The translations under genes were made by a program, and so were the position numbers. DNA of 64,000 bases, taken from assembly GCF_037963145.1 (NCBI RefSeq), contig NZ_CP150144.1:2170001-2234000 (forward strand), read 5' to 3'. A model generated the notes under the pieces. The model did no database searches, was not told the DNA's origin, and saw nothing but the letters and a program-made list of their open reading frames with translations. The stretch's first letter is position 1; each line of letters opens with the position of its first letter. This document shows, piece by piece, positions 44,626 through 54,199 of this stretch. The DNA is from Oceanobacillus sp. FSL K6-2867. Lineage in GTDB: Bacteria; Bacillota; Bacilli; Bacillales; Amphibacillaceae.

Positions 44626-45609
44626 ATGGTAACCATACAGGAAGTGGCTAAGAAGGCAGGTGTTTCTACTGCAACTGTTTCAAGGGTTCTTAATAACAGG
44701 GAGACGGTTAAAGAAAAAACAAGAATACGGGTAGAGCAGGCCATAGAAGAATTAAATTATGAGCCGAGTGCGCTTGGGCGTAACCTCAGGAACTCTGAAA
44801 GCAGGCTGCTTCTTGTTTTGATTCCCAGCATTTCAAATCCATTTTATACGGAAATTATTAATGGGATTGAGGATACAGCGATCAGCAAGGGATATAATAT
44901 ACTCCTTTGTGAAACGGATTCTAATCCAAAAAGAGAAGCGATTTATTTTAATATGGTGCGGAACAGACTTGCAGACGGCATTATTCTAATGGACCCGACT
45001 GTCAATCGGAAGAATCTGTATGACCTTGCAAGCAGGCATCCGATCGTGCAGTGCAGTGAATTTGATGAACAGGGGGAAATTTCTTACGTAACCATCGATA
45101 ATGAACTGGCTGCCTATCAGGCGGTTAAACATTTAATTAAAATAGGGAACAGAAAAGTTGCATTGATTAACACGGATGAGAAATACTTGTATGCCCGTGA
45201 ACGCAGGAGTGGCTATGAAAAGGCCTTACATGAGTTCGGTTTGCCGATTGAAACAAAACAGATGCGGGAAACGGAGCAGCTTGAATTTGAAGGCGGACAG
45301 CAGGCAATGCGTTCTTTATTAAACGATGCGGATAGGCCAGATGCTGTTTTTGCGGTTTCAGATGTCCTTGCAATTGGTGCGATGAAAGAAATTCAATTAC
45401 AGGGATTAAAGGTGCCTGATGATATTGCTGTGATTGGCTTTGACAAGATCAGCTTTTCCAATATGACAAACCCGACGCTCACAACTATTGCTCAGCCGAT
45501 GTACAAAATGGGGTGCACTTCTGCGAATATGATTATCAATAAAATTAGAGGGAAAGCAGTGGAAAGCCTGATATTGGATCATGAATTGATTATTAGGGAG
45601 TCTACATAA
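44626..45609 (+). CDS. LacI-family transcriptional regulator
   Basis: The 327-residue protein has the LacI N-terminal helix-turn-helix and hinge (TIQEVAKKAGVSTATVSRVL, then NYEPSALGRNL) and a periplasmic-binding-like effector domain (LVLIPSISNPFYTEIINGIE, DGIILMDP, AVSDVLAIGAMKEIQ, VIGFDKISFS). It should repress the sugar operon until its inducer binds. The operator copies at 44588 and 46483 indicate autoregulation and control of the genes from 46563. The SDR gene starts within its stop codon. Confidence 0.88.
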   Translation: MVTIQEVAKKAGVSTATVSRVLNNRETVKEKTRIRVEQAIEELNYEPSALGRNLRNSESRLLLVLIPSISNPFYTEIINGIEDTAISKGYNILLCETDSNPKREAIYFNMVRNRLADGIILMDPTVNRKNLYDLASRHPIVQCSEFDEQGEISYVTIDNELAAYQAVKHLIKIGNRKVALINTDEKYLYARERRSGYEKALHEFGLPIETKQMRETEQLEFEGGQQAMRSLLNDADRPDAVFAVSDVLAIGAMKEIQLQGLKVPDDIAVIGFDKISFSNMTNPTLTTIAQPMYKMGCTSANMIINKIRGKAVESLILDHELIIREST

Positions 45610-46376
45610 TGAAAGCGAGGCAGATAAAGATGGCAAATCAAATTGCTGTTGTCACTGGTGTCAGCCATAAGCATGGGATTGGAGCGGCCACATGTCGGGA
45701 GCTTGCAAAAGCAGGGGTGGAGCTATTTTTTACTCATTGGCAGTCGGACAAAGCGTGGCCGGAGACATTCCAAAAGGAAATTGAGGAGCTCGGGGTGAAG
45801 TGTGCCCATGCTGAGGTTGATTTATCGGAAGCTGAGGCATACCTCCAGGTTCTTCAAGGTGCCGAAAAGTCGCTGGGTGTGCCTTCGATTTTAATTAATA
45901 ATGCCGCCTATTCCACTAGAGATGGGTATGAAAAGCTTGAGGTGGCAGAGGTGGATGCGCATTATGCGGTCAATATCAGATCTGTAATGATGCTTTCTGC
46001 AGCATTTGCAAGGAGGTTTGAGCAGGCCGGACATCATGCAGGAAGAGTTATTAATTTGACTTCTGGACAGGCGCAAGGTCCAATGGTCGAAGAACTTGCC
46101 TATGTAGCGACAAAAGGGACTATCTCTGCCTTTACGCTTTCCTTATCTGCGGAGCTGGGACCGCTTGGCATCACGGTTAATGCCGTCAATCCTGGACCTA
46201 CCGATACGGGCTGGATGTCAGAGGAATTGAAGCATGCATTGTTGCCGAAATTTAGATTGGGTCGTATAGGAGAAGCAAAGGATGCTGCAAGACTGATAGC
46301 GTTTTTGGCAAGTGAGGAAGCAGCATGGATTACAGGACAGGTAATTCATTCAGAAGGCGGATTTTTAAGGCAATAA
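45609..46376 (+). CDS. Short-chain dehydrogenase/reductase coupled to lacI
   Basis: The 255-residue SDR starts TGVSHKHGIGAATC, a longer cofactor loop than usual, as in the FabG-like group with His inserts. It has NNAAYS, Ser in LTSGQAQG, YVATK for catalysis and a final IHSEGGFLRQ. The first ATG overlaps the lacI stop (TAATG); the ATG at 45630 with GAGG upstream is an alternative start. Genetic linkage to a 3-keto-sugar type operon suggests a sugar or polyol substrate, but this is inference. Confidence 0.8.
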   Translation: MKARQIKMANQIAVVTGVSHKHGIGAATCRELAKAGVELFFTHWQSDKAWPETFQKEIEELGVKCAHAEVDLSEAEAYLQVLQGAEKSLGVPSILINNAAYSTRDGYEKLEVAEVDAHYAVNIRSVMMLSAAFARRFEQAGHHAGRVINLTSGQAQGPMVEELAYVATKGTISAFTLSLSAELGPLGITVNAVNPGPTDTGWMSEELKHALLPKFRLGRIGEAKDAARLIAFLASEEAAWITGQVIHSEGGFLRQ

Positions 46377-46446
46377 CGAGATTTGCACTTACAGGCTCTG
46401 TTGCCCAGCGCCTAAAACAACTGTAAAAATAAATTAATAAATAGAG

Positions 46447-46474
46447 TTGACATCAAAAATAATTATCGTATAAT
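46447..46474 (+). promoter_or_regulatory. Sigma-A promoter of the sugar operon
   Basis: TTGACA (46447-46452), a 16-bp spacer and a perfect TATAAT (46469-46474). The LacI operator follows eight bases after the -10, covering the expected start of transcription. Confidence 0.75.
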
Positions 46475-46482
46475 ATAACCAA

Positions 46483-46498
46483 ATGTAATCGATTTCAT
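46483..46498. promoter_or_regulatory. LacI-family operator before the sugar ABC genes
   Basis: ATGTAATCGATTTCAT, identical to the copy before lacI at 44588. Position over the transcription start implies repression. Confidence 0.8.
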
Positions 46499-46562
46499 TT
46501 TAAAGAATATTCCTTAAATATACTTTGAACTGGAATCGACATTAAAAAAAGGGGGCATTACA

Positions 46563-47894
46563 TTGAAGTTTTCAAAGTTAGCACTTAGCAGTTTGTTGTT
46601 TATCGCTCTGGTTTTCTTTTTAGTTGCATGTAATTCAGATTCATCGGAACAAGATGGTAACGATGAATCGGATACATCAAATGCAAATGGTGAACAAGCA
46701 TCAGAAGGCAGTGAAGAAGAGCCCGTTACCATTGTATATGCGCGAGGGGTGGATACAACACCAGGTACAGAGGCAGTAATCAAAGCATTCGAGGAAAAGT
46801 TTCCGCACATCAAAGTGGAGCAGCGTGAAATGCCTGCAGATACAGGCCAGTCCCATGATCAATATGTGACGCTTTTAAGCTCTCAAAGCTCGGAAATTGA
46901 CGTTTTTAATGCTGATGTAATCTGGCCGGCAGAATTTGCTCAGGCTAACTACGTGCTGGAGCTGGATCGTTTTATTGAAAAGGATGGAATCAACATGGAT
47001 GATTACTTCCCTGGAACAGTTGCAGCAGCAAACTTTAATGGAAAGCAATGGGCAATGCCTCAGTATACAGATGCCGGAGTTTTCTACTACCGTACGGACA
47101 TTGTGGACGAGCCCCCTGCAACTTGGGATGAATTGATTGAAATGGCTGACGAGCTGAAAGGGGAAAAGGGCACAAAGTATGGCTACCTTATGCAGGCTGC
47201 ACAATATGAAGGCTTGATTACAAATGCCATTGAATTTATCGCATCCTATGGCGGTGAAGTAGTGGATGAAAATAATAATGTGGTCGTGGACAGTCCTGAG
47301 ACAATTAAAGCACTTGATAAAATGAAAGAAGTTGTATCATCTGATTTTGTACCAGAGAATATCGTGAACTTCATGGAAATCGAAACAGAAAATGCCTGGA
47401 TTGAAGGCAATGCCGTTTTTGCCAGAAACTGGCCGTATATGATGGCATCTTCCAATGATGAAGAGAGATCTGAAATAGCGGATAATGTCGAAATGTCCAG
47501 ACTTCCAGCAGGTGATGAAGGTACTGCATCATCGCTTGGCGGATGGATGACAATGATTAACCGATATTCTGAGCATCCTGAAGCGGCATGGGAGTTTGTG
47601 AAATTTATATCCGGTCCAGAAGGCCAGAAAATTAGTGCCGTTGAAGGTGGACGAGCTCCAACGTTAAACGCTTTGTATGACGATCCGGAAGTACAGGAAG
47701 TAAGTTCATTATTCGCGAATCCTGAATTCAGGGAAGTACTGCAGTCAGCAGTTCCTAGACCAGTCTCACCTATCTATCCGGAAGTTTCGGATATTATGCA
47801 AATTGAAATTTCAAAAGTATTGACAGGTGACCAGACCTCCGAGGAAGCAGCAAAGAATATGCAGGAGAAGATTGAAGCAGCGATGGCTGAATAA
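46563..47894 (+). CDS. Sugar ABC transporter substrate-binding lipoprotein (trehalose/maltose type)
   Basis: The 443-residue protein has a signal peptide with lipobox (FFLVAC), an acidic linker and a cluster-B (family 1) solute-binding fold: VIKAFEEKFPHIKVE, the ATWDELIEMADELK segment, WPYMMASS and LGGWMTMINRYSEHPEAAWEF. It resembles ThuE/MalE-like binders of disaccharides and should capture the sugar outside the membrane. The start is TTG with AAAGGGGG upstream. A hairpin directly after the gene may keep its mRNA more abundant than the permease part. Confidence 0.85.
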   Translation: MKFSKLALSSLLFIALVFFLVACNSDSSEQDGNDESDTSNANGEQASEGSEEEPVTIVYARGVDTTPGTEAVIKAFEEKFPHIKVEQREMPADTGQSHDQYVTLLSSQSSEIDVFNADVIWPAEFAQANYVLELDRFIEKDGINMDDYFPGTVAAANFNGKQWAMPQYTDAGVFYYRTDIVDEPPATWDELIEMADELKGEKGTKYGYLMQAAQYEGLITNAIEFIASYGGEVVDENNNVVVDSPETIKALDKMKEVVSSDFVPENIVNFMEIETENAWIEGNAVFARNWPYMMASSNDEERSEIADNVEMSRLPAGDEGTASSLGGWMTMINRYSEHPEAAWEFVKFISGPEGQKISAVEGGRAPTLNALYDDPEVQEVSSLFANPEFREVLQSAVPRPVSPIYPEVSDIMQIEISKVLTGDQTSEEAAKNMQEKIEAAMAE

Positions 47895-47908
47895 TGTAAG
47901 TTAGTCAA

Positions 47909-47942
47909 AATAGCAGGATGGGCATATACTCATCTTGCTATT
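47909..47942 (+). terminator. Intercistronic hairpin after the binding-protein gene
   Basis: AATAGCAGGATG (47909-47920) and CATCTTGCTATT (47931-47942) pair over 12 bp with one G-T pair. Such hairpins after binding-protein genes commonly protect that mRNA segment and partly terminate transcription. Confidence 0.6.
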
Positions 47943-47988
47943 CTTATAATAGGGTCAGAAAGCTAGCTTAATAACGAGGAGGTAAAAC

Positions 47989-49320
47989 ATGAAAAACAAG
48001 AAAAGGCGCAGCTTTCAACTAAGTGAGAAGCAGCTTGGATATGCTATGGTCATCCCGTCTCTTGTTCTAGTAATGGTTGTTGTGCTATGGCCGGTGGCAC
48101 AATCCTTTTACAATAGCTTATTCGACTATAGGCTGAATGATCCCTCTCGTTCGCAGCTCATGCTCAGTGCAACGATTGATCTGGAACGTTATGTGGATAA
48201 TCATTTTTACATAGGGAGTCAGCTTGACAGTTTACTAGAAACTGCTGAGAATGAAGCGGATGCTGAAACAATAAAGGGAATTCAGCAGGATGTTGAAAAC
48301 TATCATGCTGAACTGATCAGTGATGAAGAAATGAATACAAAAGTAGAGGAGATTGATGAATTATTAGCAAGTTTCACGCCTGTAAGAGATTCCGAGTTGA
48401 AGTATTCCAAAGTAGATAATGCGTTTGCCGAAGAGTACCAGGGAGCGCTGGAATCTCATGCTGCAGCACTTGCTGAAATAGCAGCATCAAGCAATAATGA
48501 GCAGACTGGACAGCAGTTCCAGCAAACCTCAGATTTGCTGACATCAACAGCAGGCAATATATTAAATTCAAATTTTATCGGATTGGATAACTATGGGAAA
48601 TACATGAAGGACCAGCGAATGTGGAAGGCGATGGGAAATACCGCATTTTTCACTGTGATCTCTGTAGCATTTGAGCTGGTGCTTGGTTTGGCGATTGCAC
48701 TTCTGATCAACCGGGCATTTAAAGGGAGGGGAATCATCCGTGCATCTGTACTGATCCCGTGGGCGATTCCGACAGCAGTAGCAGCAATGATGTGGGGATT
48801 CTTATATGACGGGCAGTCAGGGATTATTGCACATTACTTGGAAGTGCTTAATCTGATTCCAGGTTCATCCTGGCTATTGACCACATCTGATGGCGGCATG
48901 TTTTCCATCATCCTTGCAGATGTCTGGAAAACAACACCATACATGGCACTGCTATTGCTGGCAGGCTTGCAGACTATTCCGCAATCATTATATGAGGCGT
49001 CAAGCGTGGATGGAGCCAATAAATTTCAGCAGTTCTGGAGCATTACATTGCCACTTTTGAAATCATCGATTCTCGTTGCATTATTGTTCCGAACGCTCGA
49101 TGCATTCCGAGTATTTGACCTGATTTATGTATTGACAGGTGGAGGTCCTGCAAACGCGACCGAGTCCATTTCCGTTTACGCCTATAAAACATTATTCGCC
49201 CAGCAGAATTTCGGGGAAGGCTCTGTTCTTTCTGTCATTGTATTTATCAGTGTGGCGATCATCAGCTTAATCTATGTGAAATTAATCGGTTCCGATCTAT
49301 TTGATGGCCGTACGAAATGA
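47989..49320 (+). CDS. Sugar ABC transporter permease (MalF/ThuF type) with a large external insert
   Basis: The 443-residue permease begins with one membrane helix (about 18-40). It then has an unusual insert of about 140 helical residues (52-193), and continues as a normal MalF-type permease (FIGLDNYGKYMKDQRMWKA, AIALLINRAFKG, then the EAA loop YEASSVDGANKFQQFWSITLPLL that docks the ATPase). Standard ThuF-type permeases have about 300 residues. The insert should face outside and may contact the binding protein, as the P2 loop of MalF does. It pairs with the permease encoded 12 bp downstream. Confidence 0.85.
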   Translation: MKNKKRRSFQLSEKQLGYAMVIPSLVLVMVVVLWPVAQSFYNSLFDYRLNDPSRSQLMLSATIDLERYVDNHFYIGSQLDSLLETAENEADAETIKGIQQDVENYHAELISDEEMNTKVEEIDELLASFTPVRDSELKYSKVDNAFAEEYQGALESHAAALAEIAASSNNEQTGQQFQQTSDLLTSTAGNILNSNFIGLDNYGKYMKDQRMWKAMGNTAFFTVISVAFELVLGLAIALLINRAFKGRGIIRASVLIPWAIPTAVAAMMWGFLYDGQSGIIAHYLEVLNLIPGSSWLLTTSDGGMFSIILADVWKTTPYMALLLLAGLQTIPQSLYEASSVDGANKFQQFWSITLPLLKSSILVALLFRTLDAFRVFDLIYVLTGGGPANATESISVYAYKTLFAQQNFGEGSVLSVIVFISVAIISLIYVKLIGSDLFDGRTK

Positions 49321-49332
49321 GGAGGGGTATAA

Positions 49333-50154
49333 ATGAATAAACGCGGTGGAATTGGATTTTATCTGTTTCTGATCATCTTTGTTTTTCTTGTGATGTTTCC
49401 ATTCATCTGGGTATTTTTAACATCGATCAAACCACCAAGAGAAATATTCTCGTCTTTCAGCTGGTTCACAAGCAACCCTTCGTTGGACTCCTATGAAGCG
49501 GCGCTAACGAACCGACCTTTAGTAAGATATATGATTAATAGCTTTGCGGTCTCTGCTATAACAACGATCTTATCACTTGTATTTGCATCGTTTACGGCAT
49601 ATGCAGTTACGAGATTGCCGATTAAAGGAAAAGGCTTAATCCTGGGATTGGTGCTTGCTGCATCAATGTTCCCGCAAATCGCGATTATCTCGCCAATGTT
49701 CAACTTAGTAACAGATCTTGGCTTGCGAAATAGCTATATGGGACTCGTTATCCCTTACATTACGATCAGTCTTCCACTGGCAATCTGGATTCTGGCAACC
49801 TTTTTCAAAAAGATTCCATATGAGCTGGAGGAGTCTGCCAAGCTGGATGGGGCAAGTCCATTTCAGACATTCCGGAAAATTATTCTGCCATTAGCAGCAC
49901 CTGGTATTTTTACAACCGGAATCCTAGTATTTATCGCAGCCTGGAATGAATATTTATTCGCATTAACGATCAACAGTGATGATGCATGGAGAACCGTTCC
50001 TGTTGGGATTTCGATGTATCAGAGTCAATATTCGATCCCATGGGGAGATATTTCGGCAGCAACGGTCATTGTGACGATTCCAATCGTTATATTGGTATTA
50101 TTTTTCCAAAAACGGATTGTTTCTGGTTTAACATCTGGCTCTGTTAAAGAATAG
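49333..50154 (+). CDS. Sugar ABC transporter permease (MalG/ThuG type)
   Basis: The 273-residue protein has six membrane segments and the MalG pattern: FPFIWVFLTSIKPPREIF at the N-terminus, FTAYAVTRLPIKGK, and the EAA loop LEESAKLDGASPFQTFRKIILPL. It forms the channel together with the preceding permease. GGAGGGG lies six bases before the ATG. No ATP-binding subunit is encoded in the operon; in Bacilli a shared MsmX-type ATPase encoded elsewhere usually serves such transporters. Confidence 0.88.
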   Translation: MNKRGGIGFYLFLIIFVFLVMFPFIWVFLTSIKPPREIFSSFSWFTSNPSLDSYEAALTNRPLVRYMINSFAVSAITTILSLVFASFTAYAVTRLPIKGKGLILGLVLAASMFPQIAIISPMFNLVTDLGLRNSYMGLVIPYITISLPLAIWILATFFKKIPYELEESAKLDGASPFQTFRKIILPLAAPGIFTTGILVFIAAWNEYLFALTINSDDAWRTVPVGISMYQSQYSIPWGDISAATVIVTIPIVILVLFFQKRIVSGLTSGSVKE

Positions 50155-50180
50155 TTCATGAAAAATGAGGTTGATTGAAT

Positions 50181-51263
50181 ATGAAGGACAAGTTGAAAAT
50201 TGGAATTATTGGCTGTGGGGCAATTGCGGTGGAAAAGCATCTCAAGAGTCTCCAAAAAATCAGCCAGGTTGAGGTGACGGCCTTTTGCAATTGGAACATT
50301 GAAAAAGCACAGGCAGTCGCAAAAGAATTCGGAACCGCCGACGCAAAAGTTTATGCGGATTACAGAGAGCTGCTGAAAGATGGAAGCCTTGATGTTGTCC
50401 ACATATGCACACCGAATGTGTCCCATGCCGAAATTACGATAGCTGCGCTTGAGGCTGGCAAGCACGTAATGTGTGAAAAGCCGATGGCAAGGACGTCAGA
50501 GGAAGCCAAGCAAATGCTTGCAGCTGCCAAGAAAAGCGGGAAAAAGCTGACAATCGGCTATAACAACCGTTTCCGACCGGACAGCCAGTACTTGCATCAG
50601 GCCGTGACTCGTGGAGATCTGGGAGAAATCTATTATGCAAAGGCCCATGCGATCCGAAGGCGGGCTGTTCCAACATGGGGTGTGTTTTTGGATGAAGAAA
50701 AACAGGGAGGCGGCCCGCTTATCGATATTGGGACCCATGCCCTCGATCTGACGTTATGGATGATGGATAATTACCAGCCACAATCGGTGATGGGCTCTGT
50801 TTTCCATAAGCTTGGGAAACAAAACGGTGCTGCAAATGCTTTTGGCTCTTGGGATCCCGAGAAATTTACGGTAGAGGATTCTGCGTTTGGTTTTATAAAA
50901 ATGCAAAACGGCGCGACAATTGTCCTGGAGTCAAGCTGGGCACTGAATTCACTTGATGTGGATGAGGCAAAATGCTCCTTAAGCGGAACCAAGGGTGGCG
51001 CTGATATGAAGGATGGCCTCCGGATACATGGCGAGGACTTCGGTAAATTGTATACGACAAATGTCGAACTGGAACCCGGTCGCGTCGCTTTTTTTGAAGG
51101 AGAAACTGAAAGTGAAGCGGATCTCGAGATGCGTTTATGGATTGAATGTATTTTGCATGATACAGAACCGGTTGTGAAGCCGAAAGAAGCATTGGTTGTC
51201 ACACAAATTTTGGAGGCAATCTATGAATCTGCGAGAACTGGTAAGGCAGTATATTTTGATTAA
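50181..51263 (+). CDS. Gfo/Idh/MocA-family oxidoreductase 1 (ThuB-like position)
   Basis: The 360-residue protein has the Rossmann start [17 protein letters not shown], the cofactor-binding [15 protein letters not shown] motif with the conserved Lys, and [19 protein letters not shown], which holds the catalytic Asp/His pair. Family members oxidise sugars or inositols with NAD(P). In thu-type operons such an enzyme works with ThuA to make 3-keto-trehalose. The ATG at 50181 (ten bases after GAGG) is preferred over the TTG at 50175. Confidence 0.85.
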   Translation: MKDKLKIGIIGCGAIAVEKHLKSLQKISQVEVTAFCNWNIEKAQAVAKEFGTADAKVYADYRELLKDGSLDVVHICTPNVSHAEITIAALEAGKHVMCEKPMARTSEEAKQMLAAAKKSGKKLTIGYNNRFRPDSQYLHQAVTRGDLGEIYYAKAHAIRRRAVPTWGVFLDEEKQGGGPLIDIGTHALDLTLWMMDNYQPQSVMGSVFHKLGKQNGAANAFGSWDPEKFTVEDSAFGFIKMQNGATIVLESSWALNSLDVDEAKCSLSGTKGGADMKDGLRIHGEDFGKLYTTNVELEPGRVAFFEGETESEADLEMRLWIECILHDTEPVVKPKEALVVTQILEAIYESARTGKAVYFD

Positions 51264-51313
51264 AATATCTCTTGAAACTAGATGAATACAATAAAAATCA
51301 AGGAGTGAACAAA

Positions 51314-52030
51314 ATGAAAGTAACCGTATGGAATGAATTTCGACACGAGAAGGAAGACACTGCAGTTGCAGCGGTTTATCCGAATGGCATCCACGAAACA
51401 ATTGCAGCCTTTCTAAAAGAAGCTGGTCATGAAACAAAAACAGCTGTACTCGATGAGCCGGAGCATGGTTTGACAGAAGAAGTGCTGGCTGAAACAGATG
51501 TGCTTGTATGGTGGGGGCATAAGGTCCATGAAGAAGTTAGTGAGGAAGTTGCCGAGAGAGTTAAGCAACGTGTGCTGAATGGTATGGGGCTCGTCGTACT
51601 CCACTCGGCGCATTTTTCCAAAGTGTTCAAAAAGCTGATGGGTACTGGTTGTGATTTGAAATGGCGCGAGGCGGATGAAAAAGAACGACTCTGGGTTGTG
51701 GATCCGACACATCCAATCACAGAGGGGCTGGGAGAATACATCGAGCTGGAAAAAGAAGAAATGTATGGGGAACATTTTGATATTCCAACGCCTGATGAAT
51801 TGATTTTTATCAGCTGGTTTGAGGGTGGAGAGGTGTTCCGAAGTGGGGCAACCTTTAAACGCGGACGTGGCAAAATCTTTTATTTCCGTCCAGGACATGA
51901 AACCTATCCAACCTACCATAACAAGGAAATCCAGAAAGTAATCCAAAATGGCGTAAAATGGGCTGCGAATACCAATACACCAAAGCATGTATATGGCAAT
52001 AGACAGCCACTTGAATCATTATCGAAATAG
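51314..52030 (+). CDS. thuA: ThuA-like trehalose-utilisation family protein
   Basis: The 238-residue protein matches the ThuA family (PF06283), a glutamine-amidotransferase-like fold: [23 protein letters not shown] [29 protein letters not shown] and [16 protein letters not shown]. In Sinorhizobium thuA/thuB are needed to convert trehalose and related disaccharides to 3-keto forms; the chemical role of ThuA is still unclear. The ATG at 51314 follows AAGGAGTG. It sits between the first and second Gfo/Idh genes. Confidence 0.85.
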   Translation: MKVTVWNEFRHEKEDTAVAAVYPNGIHETIAAFLKEAGHETKTAVLDEPEHGLTEEVLAETDVLVWWGHKVHEEVSEEVAERVKQRVLNGMGLVVLHSAHFSKVFKKLMGTGCDLKWREADEKERLWVVDPTHPITEGLGEYIELEKEEMYGEHFDIPTPDELIFISWFEGGEVFRSGATFKRGRGKIFYFRPGHETYPTYHNKEIQKVIQNGVKWAANTNTPKHVYGNRQPLESLSK

Positions 52031-52042
52031 GGGTGACAGCAG

Positions 52043-53074
52043 ATGGCAAAATTGAAGATTGCAGTAATTGGATGTGGAAGCATTGCAAAACATAGACATT
52101 TAATCGAATATGCTGCAAATCCGCATGTGGAGATCACAGCGGTTTGCGATATCGTCGAAAAACGTGCAGAGGAAATGGCGCAAACATACGGCGCTAAAGC
52201 ATATACAGACTATGAACAGCTGCTTGGAAAGGAGGATGTGGATGCGGTAAGTATTTGCCTGCCGAATTATCTGCATGCCCCTGTTTCGATTCTTGCATTG
52301 AATGCCGGCAAGCATGTTTTATGCGAAAAGCCGATGGCAACATCAAGCGAAGAAGCAGAGAATATGATTCAAGCAGCAAAGAAAAATGGCAAAAAGTTGA
52401 TGATCGGTCATAATCAGCGCTTTGTTCCGTCCCATCAAAAAGCAAAGCAATTAATTGAGAGTGGTGAGATAGGGAAAATCTACAGCTTCCGGACAACCTT
52501 TGGGCATGGCGGACCTGAAACATGGAGTGCTGATGGAAGAGAAGGCTGGTTTTTTGATAAGGAAAAGGCCTTTATTGGTGCAATGGGAGACCTTGGTGTA
52601 CATAAGGCCGATTTAATGCGGTATCTGCTTGGCGAGGAATTTTCCGAGGTAGCGGCATTTGTGGAAACAAGTGCAAAAGGAGATACCGATGTGGATGATA
52701 ATGCCGTTTGTGTTCTGAAGACGGAAAGCGGTATTGTCGGAACGCTCGCTGCAAGCTGGGCATACAACGCGAAAGAGGATAATTCCACCATTATTTACGG
52801 GGAAAACGCGATATTGCGGCTCGAGGATGATCCGAAATATTCCTTGATTGTCCAGTATGCAACAGGTGAAGTCGTAAATTATGAGCTTGGCGGTATCCAG
52901 ACCAATGAATCCGGCGGGCAGACAACCACACATGTCATCGATCACTTCGTGGAAAGTATTCTGGAAGACCGCGAGCCATTGATAAATGGTGTGGAAGGAA
53001 TGAAGTCCCTGGAGGTTATTTTAGGGGCCTTGGAGTCCAGTGCAACACGGAAAATCAGCAATGTGAAGGGATGA
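52043..53074 (+). CDS. Gfo/Idh/MocA-family oxidoreductase 2
   Basis: The 343-residue protein has AVIGCGSIAKHRHLIEYA, the CEKPMATSSEEAENM cofactor motif, GHNQRFVPSHQKAKQLI and GAMGDLGVHKADLMRYLLG, where Asp and His form the catalytic site. It differs clearly from its two neighbours, so the three are an ancient set and not recent copies. Each may act on one step or one sugar unit. It starts 12 bp after thuA and ends 4 bp before the third paralogue. Confidence 0.85.
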   Translation: MAKLKIAVIGCGSIAKHRHLIEYAANPHVEITAVCDIVEKRAEEMAQTYGAKAYTDYEQLLGKEDVDAVSICLPNYLHAPVSILALNAGKHVLCEKPMATSSEEAENMIQAAKKNGKKLMIGHNQRFVPSHQKAKQLIESGEIGKIYSFRTTFGHGGPETWSADGREGWFFDKEKAFIGAMGDLGVHKADLMRYLLGEEFSEVAAFVETSAKGDTDVDDNAVCVLKTESGIVGTLAASWAYNAKEDNSTIIYGENAILRLEDDPKYSLIVQYATGEVVNYELGGIQTNESGGQTTTHVIDHFVESILEDREPLINGVEGMKSLEVILGALESSATRKISNVKG

Positions 53075-53078
53075 TACG

Positions 53079-54119
53079 ATGAAAAAATTACGAATGGGAA
53101 TCATCGGTGCTGGCGGGATTGCTCAAAGCAGGCACATCCCTGCCTTCCTGGAACTACAGGACAAGGTTGAGTTGACAGCAGTCCATGATATGAACGAGCA
53201 GCGAGCAAGTGAGGTTGCCGAAAAATATGGCATTCCATATGTGTTCAAGAATTACCATGATTTATTCAAAGAAGTGGATGCGGTAGCGATTTGTACACCA
53301 AATAAATTCCATTGTGAAATATCTGTAGCTGCACTGGAAGCAGGAGTTCATGTACTATGTGAAAAGCCGATGGCCATTACGACAGCGGAATGTGAAAGGA
53401 TGGTCGAAGCTTCCAAAAAGGCAGGAAAACATCTTTTAATTGGCTATCACTATCGTTATACAGAGGCAGGCCAGCTAGCTAAAAAAGCAGTGATGAATAA
53501 TGAAATAGGCGATCCGCTTGTTGTAAGGGTCCAGGCATTAAGAAGACGAAAGGTTCCTGGCTGGGGAGTTTTTACAAACAAAGATCTTCAGGGCGGTGGA
53601 AGCTTAATCGACTTTGGCTGTCACATGCTTGATTTAGCAATCTGGCTGCTTGGTGAACAGGAGCCTGTGGAATTGATGGGAACAACCTATAACCGGCTAA
53701 GCAAATCCCCGAACCAAATTAACGACTGGGGAATTTTTGATCATCAAACATTTGAGGTGGATGACCATGTTTCGTCATACATGACGTTTGAAAATGGCAT
53801 TTCCCTGCAGTTCGAATGTTCATGGGCTGCGAATATTAAAGAAGATAAAATTCATCTCAGCGTGTCCGGATCTGACGGTGGTTTAAATGTGTACCCATTT
53901 GAACTATACCAGCCAAGGCTTGGCAAGATGATGGAAAGCTCTACTGAAGCGAAGCATAACGAAACAGCAGCAGGACTTGCCCAGGCTAAAAACTTTGTTG
54001 AAAGCTGTCTCGGTGAGGCGGAATTAGTTGTGAAGCCTGAAGAGGCGATGAAGGTTTCCCAAATTATTGAAGCGATTTATAAAAGCAGTGAAACGAGATC
54101 AAGTGTCAACTTTAGATGA
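53079..54119 (+). CDS. Gfo/Idh/MocA-family oxidoreductase 3
   Basis: The 346-residue protein has GIIGAGGIAQSRHIPAFL, CEKPMAITTAECERM, the YHYRYTEAGQLAKKAV segment and GGSLIDFGCHMLDLAIWLLG, with Cys before His in the catalytic helix. The segment RRRKVPGWGVFTNKDLQGGG closely parallels [20 protein letters not shown] in the first Gfo/Idh protein, so these two are probably sister enzymes for the same kind of sugar. It overlaps the non-coding leader of the next gene. Confidence 0.85.
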   Translation: MKKLRMGIIGAGGIAQSRHIPAFLELQDKVELTAVHDMNEQRASEVAEKYGIPYVFKNYHDLFKEVDAVAICTPNKFHCEISVAALEAGVHVLCEKPMAITTAECERMVEASKKAGKHLLIGYHYRYTEAGQLAKKAVMNNEIGDPLVVRVQALRRRKVPGWGVFTNKDLQGGGSLIDFGCHMLDLAIWLLGEQEPVELMGTTYNRLSKSPNQINDWGIFDHQTFEVDDHVSSYMTFENGISLQFECSWAANIKEDKIHLSVSGSDGGLNVYPFELYQPRLGKMMESSTEAKHNETAAGLAQAKNFVESCLGEAELVVKPEEAMKVSQIIEAIYKSSETRSSVNFR

Positions 54120-54199
54120 GGCATGTGCACAGGCGGTTTTCGGAGGACCCATCCATTGACTGCCACGGCAAAATTAATTTTCAGAAGGGCGGAGAGAAT

